Shown: positions 37,111-46,352, numbered from the stretch's first letter. The stretch: DNA of 64,000 nt from Algoriphagus vanfongensis DSM 17529 (GCF_000429465.1 NZ_AUBX01000011.1:427741-491740), one strand, 5' to 3'. Translations and numbers: made by a program. The notes: generated from the letters alone by a model not told the origin.

Positions 37111-38013
37111 ATGAACAAACCTAGTAGAAGAAAATTTATCCAAATGGGCTCCATGATGGGGCTAGGAGCGGCATTGATGCCGATGCAGTTTTGTACACCT
37201 GCCAAAAAGGAAGAAGCAATCGTCACAGACCCGGAAGTGGTCAAGCAGACCTTGAAATCCTTTGGGATTCAGCTTTATTCTGTGAAGGATCAAATGGCAG
37301 AAAATGCCCAGGAAACCATGAAATCTTTAGCCTCCTATGGGTATAAGCAGTTTGAGGGGTTTGATGGCGGAGAAGGGATCTTGTGGGGAATGACTCCTGC
37401 GGATTTCAAATCATTGAACTCCGAGATAGGTGTTGATTTTGTGGCTACGCATTGTGACGTCTTCAAAAACCTTGAAGCGCAGGCTGAGCAAGCGGCAGAA
37501 GTGGGGATGAAATATCTTATTTGTCCTTGGATCGGCGGGCAGGATTCTATCGATAAGTACAAGGCGATTGCAGACCAGTTTAACCAAATTGGAGAGACGC
37601 TGAAAGGCTACGGGCTGAAATTTGCCTATCACAATCATGACTACACTTTCGTAGATCTTGAGGGACAGATGCCTCAGGATGTATTGATGGATCAGACCGA
37701 TCCTGCACTGGTAGATTTCGAAATGGACATCTATTGGGTCCATGTGGCCGGAGTGGATCCTGAAGCGTATATGAAAAAATATGCAGAACGATTCCGACTA
37801 TGCCATGTCAAAGATGCGGCTGCAGGGATAGAAAATCCACATGAAAGAGGTGTGCTGTTGGGTAAAGGAGAAATCCCTTTCGCCAAGCTGATCAAAGAAT
37901 CGCAGGCTATTGGGATGGATTATTTCATCATAGAGCAAGAGCAATTTGATGGAGTGACTCCGATGGAAGCGGCCAAGCAAAATGCCGCTTACCTGAGTCA
38001 GTTGGAGTATTAA
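37111..38013 (+). CDS. Sugar phosphate isomerase/epimerase with Tat signal
   Basis: 300 residues. Tat-like start (PSRRKFIQMGSMMGLGAAL) and lipobox-like MQFC; the ATG at 37111 is preferred to an in-frame ATG at 37090 that lies within the terminator hairpin. TIM-barrel metal motifs: FAYHNHDYTF (His), VDFEMDIYWVHVAG (Asp), LCHVKDAA (His) and YFIIEQEQFDG (Glu). This is the periplasmic type of epimerase-like enzyme common in 3-keto-sugar loci. Its stop overlaps the stop of the convergent gene at 38010. Confidence 0.9.
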   Translation: MNKPSRRKFIQMGSMMGLGAALMPMQFCTPAKKEEAIVTDPEVVKQTLKSFGIQLYSVKDQMAENAQETMKSLASYGYKQFEGFDGGEGILWGMTPADFKSLNSEIGVDFVATHCDVFKNLEAQAEQAAEVGMKYLICPWIGGQDSIDKYKAIADQFNQIGETLKGYGLKFAYHNHDYTFVDLEGQMPQDVLMDQTDPALVDFEMDIYWVHVAGVDPEAYMKKYAERFRLCHVKDAAAGIENPHERGVLLGKGEIPFAKLIKESQAIGMDYFIIEQEQFDGVTPMEAAKQNAAYLSQLEY

Positions 38014-38660
38014 ATCATTCCTTTGGTTTCTTCGGATTTTCTGAAGACCAAGAGGAACATGACGATGATCAAGATAATCAGCAGAGCCACTTCAAATTGA
38101 GCCCAAATCTGGGAGCGATTGATGAGAACTTTGGCTTTGCTGATTAATTTTTCGCCTTCTTCCATCTGGATATTATTTAGATTGTCCAGGTCTTTTCGGG
38201 CGAGAGAGATTTTTTTGTCATACAGCTTGACCTGGCTGATATTGACGCCAGCGGAGTCGCTGTAGAGGAGGTCGTAGGATTTGATGTTGAGATCGTTGAC
38301 AATAATTTTTTTGAACTCACTCAGGTATTCTTCTTCTTTTGGGGTCAGTTTTGTCTTCTCAAAATCATCGATGATCCGCATGATGGAGGCTTCCTGACCT
38401 TGGATTTCATTGAGCACTTTGGAGTAATCATAGTCAAGGTTACAGTGGTCGATGAGCTTTTGGATCTGAAAGAGGCTCTCGGATATTTCAAAAATATAAC
38501 CCACCACGATCAGTCGGTCATTGTACACTTCGGTAAAAGTGGAGCTGATACTCCTGAAAGATTGGCGTTCGATCAGATTTTTGGCATAAATCAAAAGAAG
38601 CAAAATGCTGATAATCAACAGGGCACGGATTTTTCTCTTTTTTAATCGGGTATCAGGCAT
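38010..38660 (-). CDS. Four-helix-bundle sensor-like membrane protein, no output domain
   Basis: 216 residues: two membrane helices (ALLIISILLLLIYAKNLIE near the N-terminus and VALLIILIIVMFLLVF near the C-terminus) bracket a ~150-residue helical region resembling the MCP-type four-helix-bundle ligand domain (STFTEVYNDRLIVVGYIFEISESLF). The usual HAMP or signalling domain is missing; only about ten residues follow the second helix. Stop codons of this gene and the epimerase gene overlap by three bases. Confidence 0.75.
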   Translation of the reverse strand: MPDTRLKKRKIRALLIISILLLLIYAKNLIERQSFRSISSTFTEVYNDRLIVVGYIFEISESLFQIQKLIDHCNLDYDYSKVLNEIQGQEASIMRIIDDFEKTKLTPKEEEYLSEFKKIIVNDLNIKSYDLLYSDSAGVNISQVKLYDKKISLARKDLDNLNNIQMEEGEKLISKAKVLINRSQIWAQFEVALLIILIIVMFLLVFRKSEETKGMI

Positions 38661-38732
38661 AGAATTAGTATTACTAACAAGTACTTTTTCCTAGTATAGG
38701 AAATCTTGAAGAATTTCCCAAGGTAAAGGGAT

Positions 38733-39530
38733 TTACTCTTTTGGTCCGGGAGGGCTATCATAGACCCTCACGTAGTCGATTTCCATTCGTTGGGGCCAGA
38801 TAGAGTCATCTACTCCTTTTTGCCCACCCCAGTTTCCACCGACAGCGATATTCAGGATCAAATGGAAGGGCTGATCAAAGGGCCATTCTTCGAAATCTCC
38901 TCCCGTATTGGCAAAGGTAAAGTACTTTTTGCCATCTAGATAAAAGTCGATCTGATCTTTCTGCCAGTGAATCGCATAGGTATGAAAATCTTGATGAAAT
39001 GTGTCCACTTTCACTTGCTTTCCTTTTTGCGTACTTCGGGTGTGATTGAATGCTTCGGTATGCACTGTGCCATGAACTACGCCTGGATCAAATCCGACAT
39101 GCTCCATGATATCTATTTCGCCACTTTTTGGCCATCCTCCATAGGTGGCTTTATCGGGCAGCATCCAGATAGCTGGCCAGGTGCCGCGCCCTTCCGGGAG
39201 TTTGGCTTTTACTTCAATGTATCCATACTTCCAGCTGGCAAGACCGCGAGTCAGCAATCTGGCCGAGCTATAACCTTTTGGGTAGGCCGAGTCCTGAATG
39301 GCTTCGATGATCAAAAGTCCGTCTTCGACACGTGCATTTTTCAGGTCTTTTTCAGTGTAGTATTCGAGTTCGTTATTGCCCCAGCCAGAATCTCCTACAT
39401 CGTATGTCCACTTGCTAGGGTCTGGTAGTCCGCTTTGGTCAAATTCATCTGACCAAAGAAGGTTTTGGGCGGGAAGATCTATGCAGGAGGCCAGCAGCAA
39501 GAAGGCTGGTATAAAAAAACGCAGTTTCAT
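38733..39530 (-). CDS. Glycoside hydrolase family 16 (beta-1,3-glucanase type), lipoprotein
   Basis: 265 residues. Lipoprotein signal (FLLLASC, Cys16). GH16 motifs: LLWSDEFDQSGLPDPSKWTYDVG, GYIEVKAKLPEGRGTWPAIWMLP and catalytic GEIDIMEHVG with the two glutamates of the retaining mechanism. The WPKSGEIDIMEHVG form is that of laminarinases (endo-beta-1,3-glucan hydrolases) rather than agarases. Single gene. A lipid-anchored glucanase would supply glucosides to the neighbouring oxidation locus (inference). Confidence 0.93.
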   Translation of the reverse strand: MKLRFFIPAFLLLASCIDLPAQNLLWSDEFDQSGLPDPSKWTYDVGDSGWGNNELEYYTEKDLKNARVEDGLLIIEAIQDSAYPKGYSSARLLTRGLASWKYGYIEVKAKLPEGRGTWPAIWMLPDKATYGGWPKSGEIDIMEHVGFDPGVVHGTVHTEAFNHTRSTQKGKQVKVDTFHQDFHTYAIHWQKDQIDFYLDGKKYFTFANTGGDFEEWPFDQPFHLILNIAVGGNWGGQKGVDDSIWPQRMEIDYVRVYDSPPGPKE

Positions 39531-39677
39531 GGTATTTTGGGTTTATCAGTCAAGCTAGGCTAAAGCTTTGAGATTTGAAAGAGCAACTAAAAAATAAAAG
39601 AATGAGAAAACACTCAGGCAAGCTCTTTTAAGCCTGATGGGAGAATTGTAACTTGTCCACATAAACCCAAATAAATC

Positions 39678-40844
39678 ATGGCATATTATCACAGACTCGG
39701 CAAAATTCCCCCGAAGAGACATACCCAATTTAGACAGCCTGACGGCAGCCTTTACAAGGAAGAATTAGTCAGTTCCAAAGGTTTTTCGGGAATATATTCC
39801 AATCTATACCATATCTATAATCCCAATTCGGTCAGATCCATCGGAACCCCCAAGCCTTTTGATTGGAAGATAGCTGAAGGGCACGGTCTTAACCAAACCC
39901 ATCTCAAAACAGCAGGGGTCGAAACAACAGGCGAGGATTACTTGAGTGCTCGCAGGATGCTGATGAAAAACAACGATGTGATGATGGGAATCTGCTCTCC
40001 CAAAAGGAGGAAAATGGATTCTTATTTTAAAAATGCGGATGGGGATGAGTTAATCTACATTCACGATGGAAAGGGAGTGCTTTACTCTCAATTTGGAAAG
40101 CTGGAAGTTGAAAAAGGAGATTATGTGGTGATTCCCCGGACGACGATCTATCGATTTGAATTTGAAGAGGAAGGGCCTTTGCGTCTTTTGATCATAGAGT
40201 CCCATGGTCCAATTGAGACTGTCAAGCGGTATAGAAATGAAGTGGGTCAATTATTGGAGCATTCTCCTTACTGCGAAAGGGACATTCGGCCTCCTCATGA
40301 ATTGCACATTGAAGAGGAAAAAGGGGAGTATCTAGTACAGATCAAAAAACAAGGGGTGCTTCATCAATATTCTTATGATCACAGCCCTTTGGATATCGTA
40401 GGTTGGGATGGGTATCTGTATCCATATGCCTTGTCTATTTATGATTTCGAACCAATTACTGGAAGAATTCACCAACCACCACCAGTCCATCAGACTTTTC
40501 AGGCTTGGGGATTTGTGATTTGTTCTTTCGTGCCAAGGTTATTTGACTATCATCCTCTGGCAATTCCGGCTCCTTACAATCATAGCAATATTGACTCGGA
40601 TGAAGTACTGTATTATGCGGAAGGAGAATTTATGAGTCGAAAAGGAATCGATAGAGGCTCATTTACGATTCACATGGGAGGACTTCCTCACGGGCCTCAT
40701 CCGGGAACTGTTGAGAAATCTATCGGAGCCAAATCCACTGAGGAATATGCCGTGATGCTGGATACTTTTCGGCCCTTGCAGATCACTACGGATGCGTTGG
40801 AATTCGTCGACAAAGACTATCCAATGAGCTGGACAGAAGATTGA
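39678..40844 (+). CDS. hmgA: Homogentisate 1,2-dioxygenase
   Basis: 388 residues, the shorter bacterial form. Seen: YHRLGKIPPKRHTQFRQPDG at the start, IHQPPPVHQTFQAWGF in the middle, and the cupin iron site NHSNIDSDEVLYY with the later PHGPHPG supplying a His ligand. It opens the ring of homogentisate to maleylacetoacetate in tyrosine/phenylalanine breakdown. No other pathway gene is adjacent. It shares a bidirectional terminator with the convergent phosphatase gene. Confidence 0.93.
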   Translation: MAYYHRLGKIPPKRHTQFRQPDGSLYKEELVSSKGFSGIYSNLYHIYNPNSVRSIGTPKPFDWKIAEGHGLNQTHLKTAGVETTGEDYLSARRMLMKNNDVMMGICSPKRRKMDSYFKNADGDELIYIHDGKGVLYSQFGKLEVEKGDYVVIPRTTIYRFEFEEEGPLRLLIIESHGPIETVKRYRNEVGQLLEHSPYCERDIRPPHELHIEEEKGEYLVQIKKQGVLHQYSYDHSPLDIVGWDGYLYPYALSIYDFEPITGRIHQPPPVHQTFQAWGFVICSFVPRLFDYHPLAIPAPYNHSNIDSDEVLYYAEGEFMSRKGIDRGSFTIHMGGLPHGPHPGTVEKSIGAKSTEEYAVMLDTFRPLQITTDALEFVDKDYPMSWTED

Positions 40845-40862
40845 TCATTTCGATAAAGACAC

Positions 40863-40898
40863 AAAAAAACCAGAATGAATCCATTCTGGTTTTTTTGA
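40863..40898. terminator. Bidirectional terminator
   Basis: Perfect stem AAAAAACCAGAATG / CATTCTGGTTTTTT with a 4-base loop, between convergent hmgA and the phosphatase gene. Confidence 0.92.
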
Positions 40899-40910
40899 TT
40901 TCATGATTTC

Positions 40911-42539
40911 TTAATCTACAATCTCTTGGATCGGTTGGCCTGTAGCGCCATTTGGAAGTCTGATATCCAAAAGCATAGATAAGGTAGGGGCGATGTCCGT
41001 GATCGTAGCATATCTTGAGCTGCTTCCTTGAGGGACATTCCATCCATAGAAGAGGATAGGGACATTGGTGTCGTAGGAGAATCCGGTGCCATGTGAGGTG
41101 CCACGTGGTCCGCCTGTCAACCAAGCTGGCTCTAGGATAATGAGGATGTCACCAGATGACTTATGATTGTAGCCCATTTGAAGGAGATGTGGACGCAATT
41201 CGGTGAAAGCCGAAGTCTTCATCGTATGCGCAGTGTAGACTTCTTTGATGCCGTTGAATCGCAGAAGGAAATTAGCGAGTTCTTCTTGTACGTCTGCAAG
41301 ATTTAGTTTCTGGTCTCTGATCAGCTTATGATTGAGAAAAATTTGTTCATTGGATGCATTGAGTACCCAGTCTCCTTCGCCATAGACAGTATTCATGTAG
41401 CCTTTGACCTGACTAATAACATACCCCACGTTGAGGTTGCCGGCAGGCACATTTTCACTTTCCATGTAAGTGGCTACGTCTGCCACGCCATGATCAGCCG
41501 AAAGGAATACGAGGTAGTTTCCTTTGCCCACTGTCTCATCCAAATGCTCCAATAGACTTTCGATCTGCAAATCCAGTCTTAGGTAGATGTCTTCCAGTTC
41601 TTTGGAGGTAGGGCCAAATCGGTGTCCTACATAATCTGTAGAAGAGAAGCTGACCGCCAAAAAGTCGGTTTCTTCTCCTTGTCCCAGCTGCTCACCCTCG
41701 AGAGCTGCCAAAGCAAAGTCCAATGTAAGTTGGTTGCCATAGGGAGTCGTCGAAATCAATCCATAATCCCCATTGTCTTCTCTCAGGGCTGCAAGATCAT
41801 AAGGGAAGGTAGGGGTGTCTTTTCCATTGAAGGGAGCTTCGAAATCATTATTGTCATCAATGCTTTGGACATAGGTATCGATAGGATAGAGTGTCTCCCA
41901 CGTTTGGGATAGGTACTCATCTGGTTTTTTTTGCGCATTGAAAGCTTTCACCCATTGAGGAAGTTCTTTTTTGTAATAGGATGAAGTCATGAACTCTCCA
42001 TTGTCGCTATCATACCAATAGGCATCGCCAAGATGACCAGCAGGCAAACTCGCCCCTCTGTCCTTGATCGCCAGACCTACTACTTTGGATCTTTTATTGG
42101 TAGCAAATCTCAATTCATCAGTGATCGTAGTGGTCAGGAGGTTGCGTGGAGAAATCTGTCCAGAAGATGGTGTGCCACCTATATTATAGACCGTGCTATC
42201 CTCAGCGCAGTAGATGGATTTGTCTAGGCTTCTTACATACCAGTTGTTTCCGATGATGCCGTGAGTGGCTGGTGTCGCACCGGTATAGACGGACGCATGA
42301 CCTGGACCTGTATAAGTAGGGATGTAATTGTAATGCCCGTTTTTCATCATAAATCCTTCTCCGATCATTCGCTTGAATCCTCCGTCAGAATATCGGTCCG
42401 CAAATCGGTAGAGATACTCTTGCCGCATCTGGTCGACGACTATTCCGACGATCAATTTGGGCTTTTCGGGACTTTGCTGAGCTTTGGCTCCCAAAACCAT
42501 AAAAATGGAAAGGAAGAGGGATAATGTAGTTTTCTTCAT
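40911..42539 (-). CDS. pafA: Alkaline phosphatase superfamily protein, PafA type
   Basis: 542 residues from the ATG at 42537-42539 (signal peptide KKTTLSLFLSIFMVLGAKA). Metal-site motifs: GIVVDQMRQEYLYR (Asp), the Thr nucleophile in YTGPGHASVYTGATPATHGI, TDYVGHRFGP (Asp, His), FLSADHG (Asp, His) and GTSHGTGF (His). The Thr nucleophile separates PafA-like phosphate monoesterases from Ser-type PhoA. It frees phosphate from organic monoesters in the periplasm. A candidate promoter lies just upstream. Confidence 0.9.
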   Translation of the reverse strand: MKKTTLSLFLSIFMVLGAKAQQSPEKPKLIVGIVVDQMRQEYLYRFADRYSDGGFKRMIGEGFMMKNGHYNYIPTYTGPGHASVYTGATPATHGIIGNNWYVRSLDKSIYCAEDSTVYNIGGTPSSGQISPRNLLTTTITDELRFATNKRSKVVGLAIKDRGASLPAGHLGDAYWYDSDNGEFMTSSYYKKELPQWVKAFNAQKKPDEYLSQTWETLYPIDTYVQSIDDNNDFEAPFNGKDTPTFPYDLAALREDNGDYGLISTTPYGNQLTLDFALAALEGEQLGQGEETDFLAVSFSSTDYVGHRFGPTSKELEDIYLRLDLQIESLLEHLDETVGKGNYLVFLSADHGVADVATYMESENVPAGNLNVGYVISQVKGYMNTVYGEGDWVLNASNEQIFLNHKLIRDQKLNLADVQEELANFLLRFNGIKEVYTAHTMKTSAFTELRPHLLQMGYNHKSSGDILIILEPAWLTGGPRGTSHGTGFSYDTNVPILFYGWNVPQGSSSRYATITDIAPTLSMLLDIRLPNGATGQPIQEIVD

Positions 42540-42560
42540 GTTTAAGAATCTAAATGCGCC

Positions 42561-42590
42561 CAAAGATAAGGATATCGGACTTTTGGTAAA
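42561..42590 (-). promoter_or_regulatory. Candidate promoter of the phosphatase gene
   Basis: Leftward -7 box TATCTTTG (CAAAGATA at 42561-42568 on the plus strand), exact to consensus, 22 bases before the start codon. The -33 region is only TTTA-like. Confidence 0.5.
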
Positions 42591-42650
42591 TTAAGACTTT
42601 GTTAAATGGCAGGAAGAACAGATCTTCAAGTCAAGAATAAACGTGAATTT

Positions 42651-44249
42651 ATGAAAAAACTGACCTTATTGGCTCTTTGTATTGGGATGATCCAGATAGC
42701 CTTCGCCCAGTCTTATTTTGAAGACGGACTCAGTGCCGAGTGGCATCGGGGACGGAGAGAAGCTATCCGGGAAATGATGCCTCCCAATTCGGTAGCGGTG
42801 ATGTTTAACAATCCCGTGAAAAATCGTTCCAATGACGTGGATTACATTTACCATCCCAATACGGATTTTTACTACCTGACGGGGCTGCGGGAGCCTAATT
42901 CCGCGCTATTAATTTTTTCGGAGAAAAGAGTGATAGACGGTGTGGAAACGGATGAGATCATCTACGTTCAGCCGAGAGATCCTCAGTCTGAGATGTGGAA
43001 TGGAAAAAGACTGGGGACGGATGGGGTCAAGGAAAAACTCGGTTTTGAGGTAGCGTATGTGTTTGATGATTTTGGTAAGAAGCCTGCTGTGAGCTTTTCA
43101 GATTTTGAGAAAGTGCTCTCTTTCAATTTGAGTGATGATATCGAGAGCAGCAGTAGCAATGCACCCTTGAAGAAGATGGTCAAAGACTTCAAAAAGTCAT
43201 CCGGCTATCCGATGGAGGTCTCCGATACACAGCTTCAGTTATATGAGCTGATCCGTGCCACAGACCTAGAAAATTCGGCAAATGTGGCTCAAGTCATCGG
43301 TCGCTATCAGCAGCGCTATCCGGAAATATCCGACGATCCGATCATCAAAGATTTTTTGGTGGCTGACTCTCCGGAGAAAAGAATGCAGGTAAAGGATCAG
43401 GTTCCGGAATCGAAGAGTGATATTTTTTCCTTGGAGAAAATGTTCAATGTCCTTCGTGAAGTGAAAACTCAGGAAGAAATAGCCTTGCTGAAATCAGCTG
43501 CCAAGATCTCGGCAATCGGCCAGGTGGAGGTGATGAAAGCTGCTCAAGTAGGGATGTCCGAAAGAGAAATTCAGGGGATTCATGAATTCATCTATAAGCG
43601 CTATGGAGCGGAGGAGCTCGGCTATCCTTCCATCGTCGGGGGAGGCAACAATGGTTGCATTCTCCACTACATCGAAAATGACATGCAGCATGTCAATGAG
43701 CGATTGCTCTTGATGGACTTGGGTGCTGAGTGGAGAGGCTATACGGCAGACGTGACCCGCACGATTCCCATCAGCGGGCAATTCACTGAAGAAGAAAAAG
43801 CTATTTACGAATTGGTTTTTAAGTCTCAGGAAGCAGGTATTGCTCTTTGTAAGCCAGGAGTAGAATTCAGCGAAATCGGACAGGTCACTCGTCAGATCAT
43901 CAACGATGGACTAGCGGAGCTAGGAATCATTCAAGCTGGACAAAGACATACCTATTTTCCGCATGGGACGAGCCATCACTTGGGGCTGGATGTGCATGAC
44001 AGAGGAGGATATGGTCCTTTGAAAGAAGGGGTGGTACTCACCGTCGAGCCGGGCATTTACATTCCCGAAGGAAGTGATTGTGATCCAAAGTGGTGGGGGA
44101 TTGCCGTGAGGATAGAAGATGATATTCTGGTGACGTCCGACGGCCCGGTCAATCTGTCTGGAGATGCTCCAAGAACTGTCGAGGCAATTGAGGCCATGAT
44201 GAAAATCCCAAGTGTCTTGGAAAACTGGGTGCTGCCGGAAATTGATTAA
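42651..44249 (+). CDS. Xaa-Pro aminopeptidase, M24B family, secreted
   Basis: 532 residues from the ATG at 42651, which begins a signal peptide (KKLTLLALCIGMIQIAFA). The N-terminal non-catalytic domain (NDVDYIYHPNTDFYYLTG) is followed by the pita-bread catalytic domain with metal ligands: LLMDLGAEWRGYTADVTRT (two Asp), HGTSHHLGLDVHD (His), VLTVEPGIYIP (Glu) and GIAVRIEDD (Glu). It removes N-terminal residues preceding proline. Divergent from the phosphatase gene. The in-frame extension to 42606 would hide the signal peptide. Confidence 0.93.
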   Translation: MKKLTLLALCIGMIQIAFAQSYFEDGLSAEWHRGRREAIREMMPPNSVAVMFNNPVKNRSNDVDYIYHPNTDFYYLTGLREPNSALLIFSEKRVIDGVETDEIIYVQPRDPQSEMWNGKRLGTDGVKEKLGFEVAYVFDDFGKKPAVSFSDFEKVLSFNLSDDIESSSSNAPLKKMVKDFKKSSGYPMEVSDTQLQLYELIRATDLENSANVAQVIGRYQQRYPEISDDPIIKDFLVADSPEKRMQVKDQVPESKSDIFSLEKMFNVLREVKTQEEIALLKSAAKISAIGQVEVMKAAQVGMSEREIQGIHEFIYKRYGAEELGYPSIVGGGNNGCILHYIENDMQHVNERLLLMDLGAEWRGYTADVTRTIPISGQFTEEEKAIYELVFKSQEAGIALCKPGVEFSEIGQVTRQIINDGLAELGIIQAGQRHTYFPHGTSHHLGLDVHDRGGYGPLKEGVVLTVEPGIYIPEGSDCDPKWWGIAVRIEDDILVTSDGPVNLSGDAPRTVEAIEAMMKIPSVLENWVLPEID

Positions 44250-44430
44250 TGCCTCCCGCAATTCTTCTGAAATTCTCGCGGCGGCGCTGCGTCTCTGCGA
44301 GAATTAATCTTTAACGATGCACAACTCATCAATGGAATTATACAAGTCGCCAAAAATCTTTAAGTAAAACCTTTTTGCTTTGCCTCTTTTGGATTTTACG
44401 AGGAGATTTCAGCAAATGAATACAAATAAA

Positions 44431-44463
44431 AAAACTCTCGTAGCGTCACAGCGAGAGTTTATG
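44431..44463 (-). terminator. Terminator of the carboxypeptidase-regulatory-domain gene
   Basis: Stem AAACTCTCG / CGAGAGTTT with an 11-base loop; in the leftward direction a T-rich run follows. Confidence 0.75.
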
Positions 44464-44482
44464 TTTTACTCAGTTTGAGGTT

Positions 44483-45121
44483 TTACTTACTCTTCAAGTC
44501 TCCTCTTTTAATAGATCTGATGAATTGCGACCATGCAAATGGGTCCAATAGTCTCAAAGGTCTAGGACCATACAAATCCTGATTTTGGAGCATCATGCCT
44601 TCCTGGAAATAGCGGAAATTCTCATTGCCAGACGCAGGCATGGATTCAGCCCAGCGCAGAAGCATTTCTGGACTCATATTGGAGCGGCTGATGGACATAG
44701 GGTCTACAACCGTCATGGCTAGAATCGCATCTTTGAATTCTTCCTCGGTAGGATAGGGCATTACCTCGATTTCAGCCAAAGCAATTTCATCCACCTCCAT
44801 AGTCAGGATCAAACTTAGCCTATCATTTTGTACATTTTCCGGTACTTTAAACGTTTGCTTTTTTAAGCCAATGAAGCTAAATACCACGCTGTCTCCTTCT
44901 AATACTGGCATAGAAAAATAGCCGAATCGTCCAGAGCTGGTGCCCCTGCCTTTATTGGGGACGTAGACATTGACCCCTGCTACAGCATCAGTGCTGTCAG
45001 CATTGAGGATGATCCCTGAAAGCTGGATCACTTTCTTTTCATCTTGGGCCTGAGCAAGTTGAGTTGAAAAAAAGAATCCTAAAGCTAGGAACAAGTATGT
45101 TGGTAAAATAGATTTCTTCAC
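44483..45121 (-). CDS. Secreted carboxypeptidase-regulatory-like domain protein
   Basis: 212 residues starting with GTG at 45119-45121 in front of a signal peptide (KSILPTYLFLALGFFFSTQLAQA). The first half is the CarboxypepD_reg/CNA-B-like fold (QLSGIILNADSTDAVAGVNVYVPNKGRGTSSGRFGYFSMPV ... DSVVFSFIGLKKQTF). The second half (EEEFKDAILAMTVVDP ... RPLRLLDPFAWSQFIRSI) is a helical tail conserved in similar Bacteroidota proteins. It resembles the N-terminal extension of TonB receptors but has no barrel. Function unknown. Confidence 0.85.
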   Translation of the reverse strand: MKKSILPTYLFLALGFFFSTQLAQAQDEKKVIQLSGIILNADSTDAVAGVNVYVPNKGRGTSSGRFGYFSMPVLEGDSVVFSFIGLKKQTFKVPENVQNDRLSLILTMEVDEIALAEIEVMPYPTEEEFKDAILAMTVVDPMSISRSNMSPEMLLRWAESMPASGNENFRYFQEGMMLQNQDLYGPRPLRLLDPFAWSQFIRSIKRGDLKSK

Positions 45122-45229
45122 AAGTGATAGGGACTAATTTGGCAAAGCGTCAAGCTTTCTAGCTGCGATTATACCCTAATTTCGGGTGATTTTTTAATTT
45201 CACCCAGAAATCAGCGTTAAAACTTACTA

Positions 45230-45613
45230 ATGCGACTCAAAAACATCAGTTTAACCTATGGTCTTAGGATCTTCAAAGCTTTGGGAGAGGAGCCCCGTGT
45301 ACGCATTATCCATCTGCTGATGCTGAACAAAGAACTGACGATATCGGATCTGGAGCATATTTTGGATTTCACCCAAACCAAGACGAGCAGGCATCTGATC
45401 TATCTCAAAAATGCCGGACTTCTCGGGAGCCGCAGGGTAGACCAATGGATGTTTTACTACATTCTGGAAGAGTATCTCGAAATCTTTCAGGCGATTTTTA
45501 AGTTTATCCAAAAAGACCCACGGCTGATCCGGGACCAGGAACTGTTTGAAATCCTAAAATCCAATCGGGAGCTCGCCATTAACAAAATTCAAAACAATCA
45601 ATATCGACGTTAA
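45230..45613 (+). CDS. ArsR-family winged-helix regulator
   Basis: 127 residues. Winged-helix pattern of ArsR/SmtB proteins: ALGEEPRVRIIHLLMLN, ELTISDLEHILDFTQTKTSRHLIYLKNAGLLGSRRVDQWMFYYI. The metal-binding cysteine box (ELCVCDL) is replaced by ELTISDL, so it is not an arsenic- or zinc-sensing type by that site. It starts a two-gene unit with the HAD phosphatase, four bases apart. Ligand unknown. Confidence 0.9.
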   Translation: MRLKNISLTYGLRIFKALGEEPRVRIIHLLMLNKELTISDLEHILDFTQTKTSRHLIYLKNAGLLGSRRVDQWMFYYILEEYLEIFQAIFKFIQKDPRLIRDQELFEILKSNRELAINKIQNNQYRR

Positions 45614-45617
45614 TTCC

Positions 45618-46313
45618 TTGAAAGCTTACCAACATCTTTTTTTCGATCTGGACCACACCTTGTGGGATTACGATCGCAATGTCAGCGAATCACTTTCTGA
45701 GTTGTACACTTCTTATGCTTTAGTGAACTTGGGCATTCCTACTTTTGAGAAGTTTTCCGAGGCTTTTCATGCGGTCAATTTCCAGCTCTGGGATTGGTAC
45801 AATGTCGGAAAGATCGACAAGATCAATCTGCGAAAGGAGCGTTTTCCGAGGATTTTCACTCATGCTGGAGGTTTGGCAGATGCGATTCCTGCAGGTTTCG
45901 AGGAGGATTTTATGGATCGTACCAGTTCCAAGCCGCACGTCTTTCCACACTCCAAGGAGATTTTGGGCTACCTCAAAGGAAAATATAAGATCCATGTGAT
46001 CACCAATGGTTTCAATGAGTCTCAGGCAAAAAAACTCAAATCCTCAGGTTTGGATATCTATTTTGATCTGGTAGTCACCTCTGAGACGACCGGACACAAA
46101 AAGCCCGACCCCCGAATTTTCCACTATACGATGGATCAGCTTCAGACCAAATCTGAGGATTGCCTGATGATAGGGGATAATCCAGATTCAGATATTCTGG
46201 GAGCTCAGCGAGCAGGGATTGATCAGGTCTTTTTCAATCCTGAAAGAAAGGAAATTGCTTTAAGTCCAACTTATGAAATCCATCACCTGCGAGAATTGGA
46301 GGCTCTTTTGTAA
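45618..46313 (+). CDS. YjjG-type HAD nucleotidase
   Basis: 231 residues starting with TTG at 45618, the only start that keeps HLFFDLDHTLWDYDRN (motif I, nucleophile and acid Asp). Motif II IHVITNGF, motif III Lys in TGHKKPDPRIF and motif IV MIGDNPDSDILGA complete the HAD set; the cap domain matches YjjG, which dephosphorylates non-canonical pyrimidine nucleotides. Cytoplasmic. Co-transcribed with the ArsR-like gene. Confidence 0.9.
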   Translation: MKAYQHLFFDLDHTLWDYDRNVSESLSELYTSYALVNLGIPTFEKFSEAFHAVNFQLWDWYNVGKIDKINLRKERFPRIFTHAGGLADAIPAGFEEDFMDRTSSKPHVFPHSKEILGYLKGKYKIHVITNGFNESQAKKLKSSGLDIYFDLVVTSETTGHKKPDPRIFHYTMDQLQTKSEDCLMIGDNPDSDILGAQRAGIDQVFFNPERKEIALSPTYEIHHLRELEALL

Positions 46314-46344
46314 TCCAAACTCCTTTCATTCGCTCGGGATGACT

Positions 46345-46352
46345 TATCTTTG
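46345..46352 (+). promoter_or_regulatory. -7 box of pruA
   Basis: TATCTTTG matches the Bacteroidota -7 consensus exactly, 33 bases upstream of the ATG; no -33 TTG at the right distance. Confidence 0.45.

Noticed and set aside
44250..44330. Short inverted GCGAGA/TCTCGC elements as a CRISPR or REP array
   Set aside because: Only one imperfect pair is present, with no repeat-spacer periodicity. No CRISPR array was found anywhere in the window.
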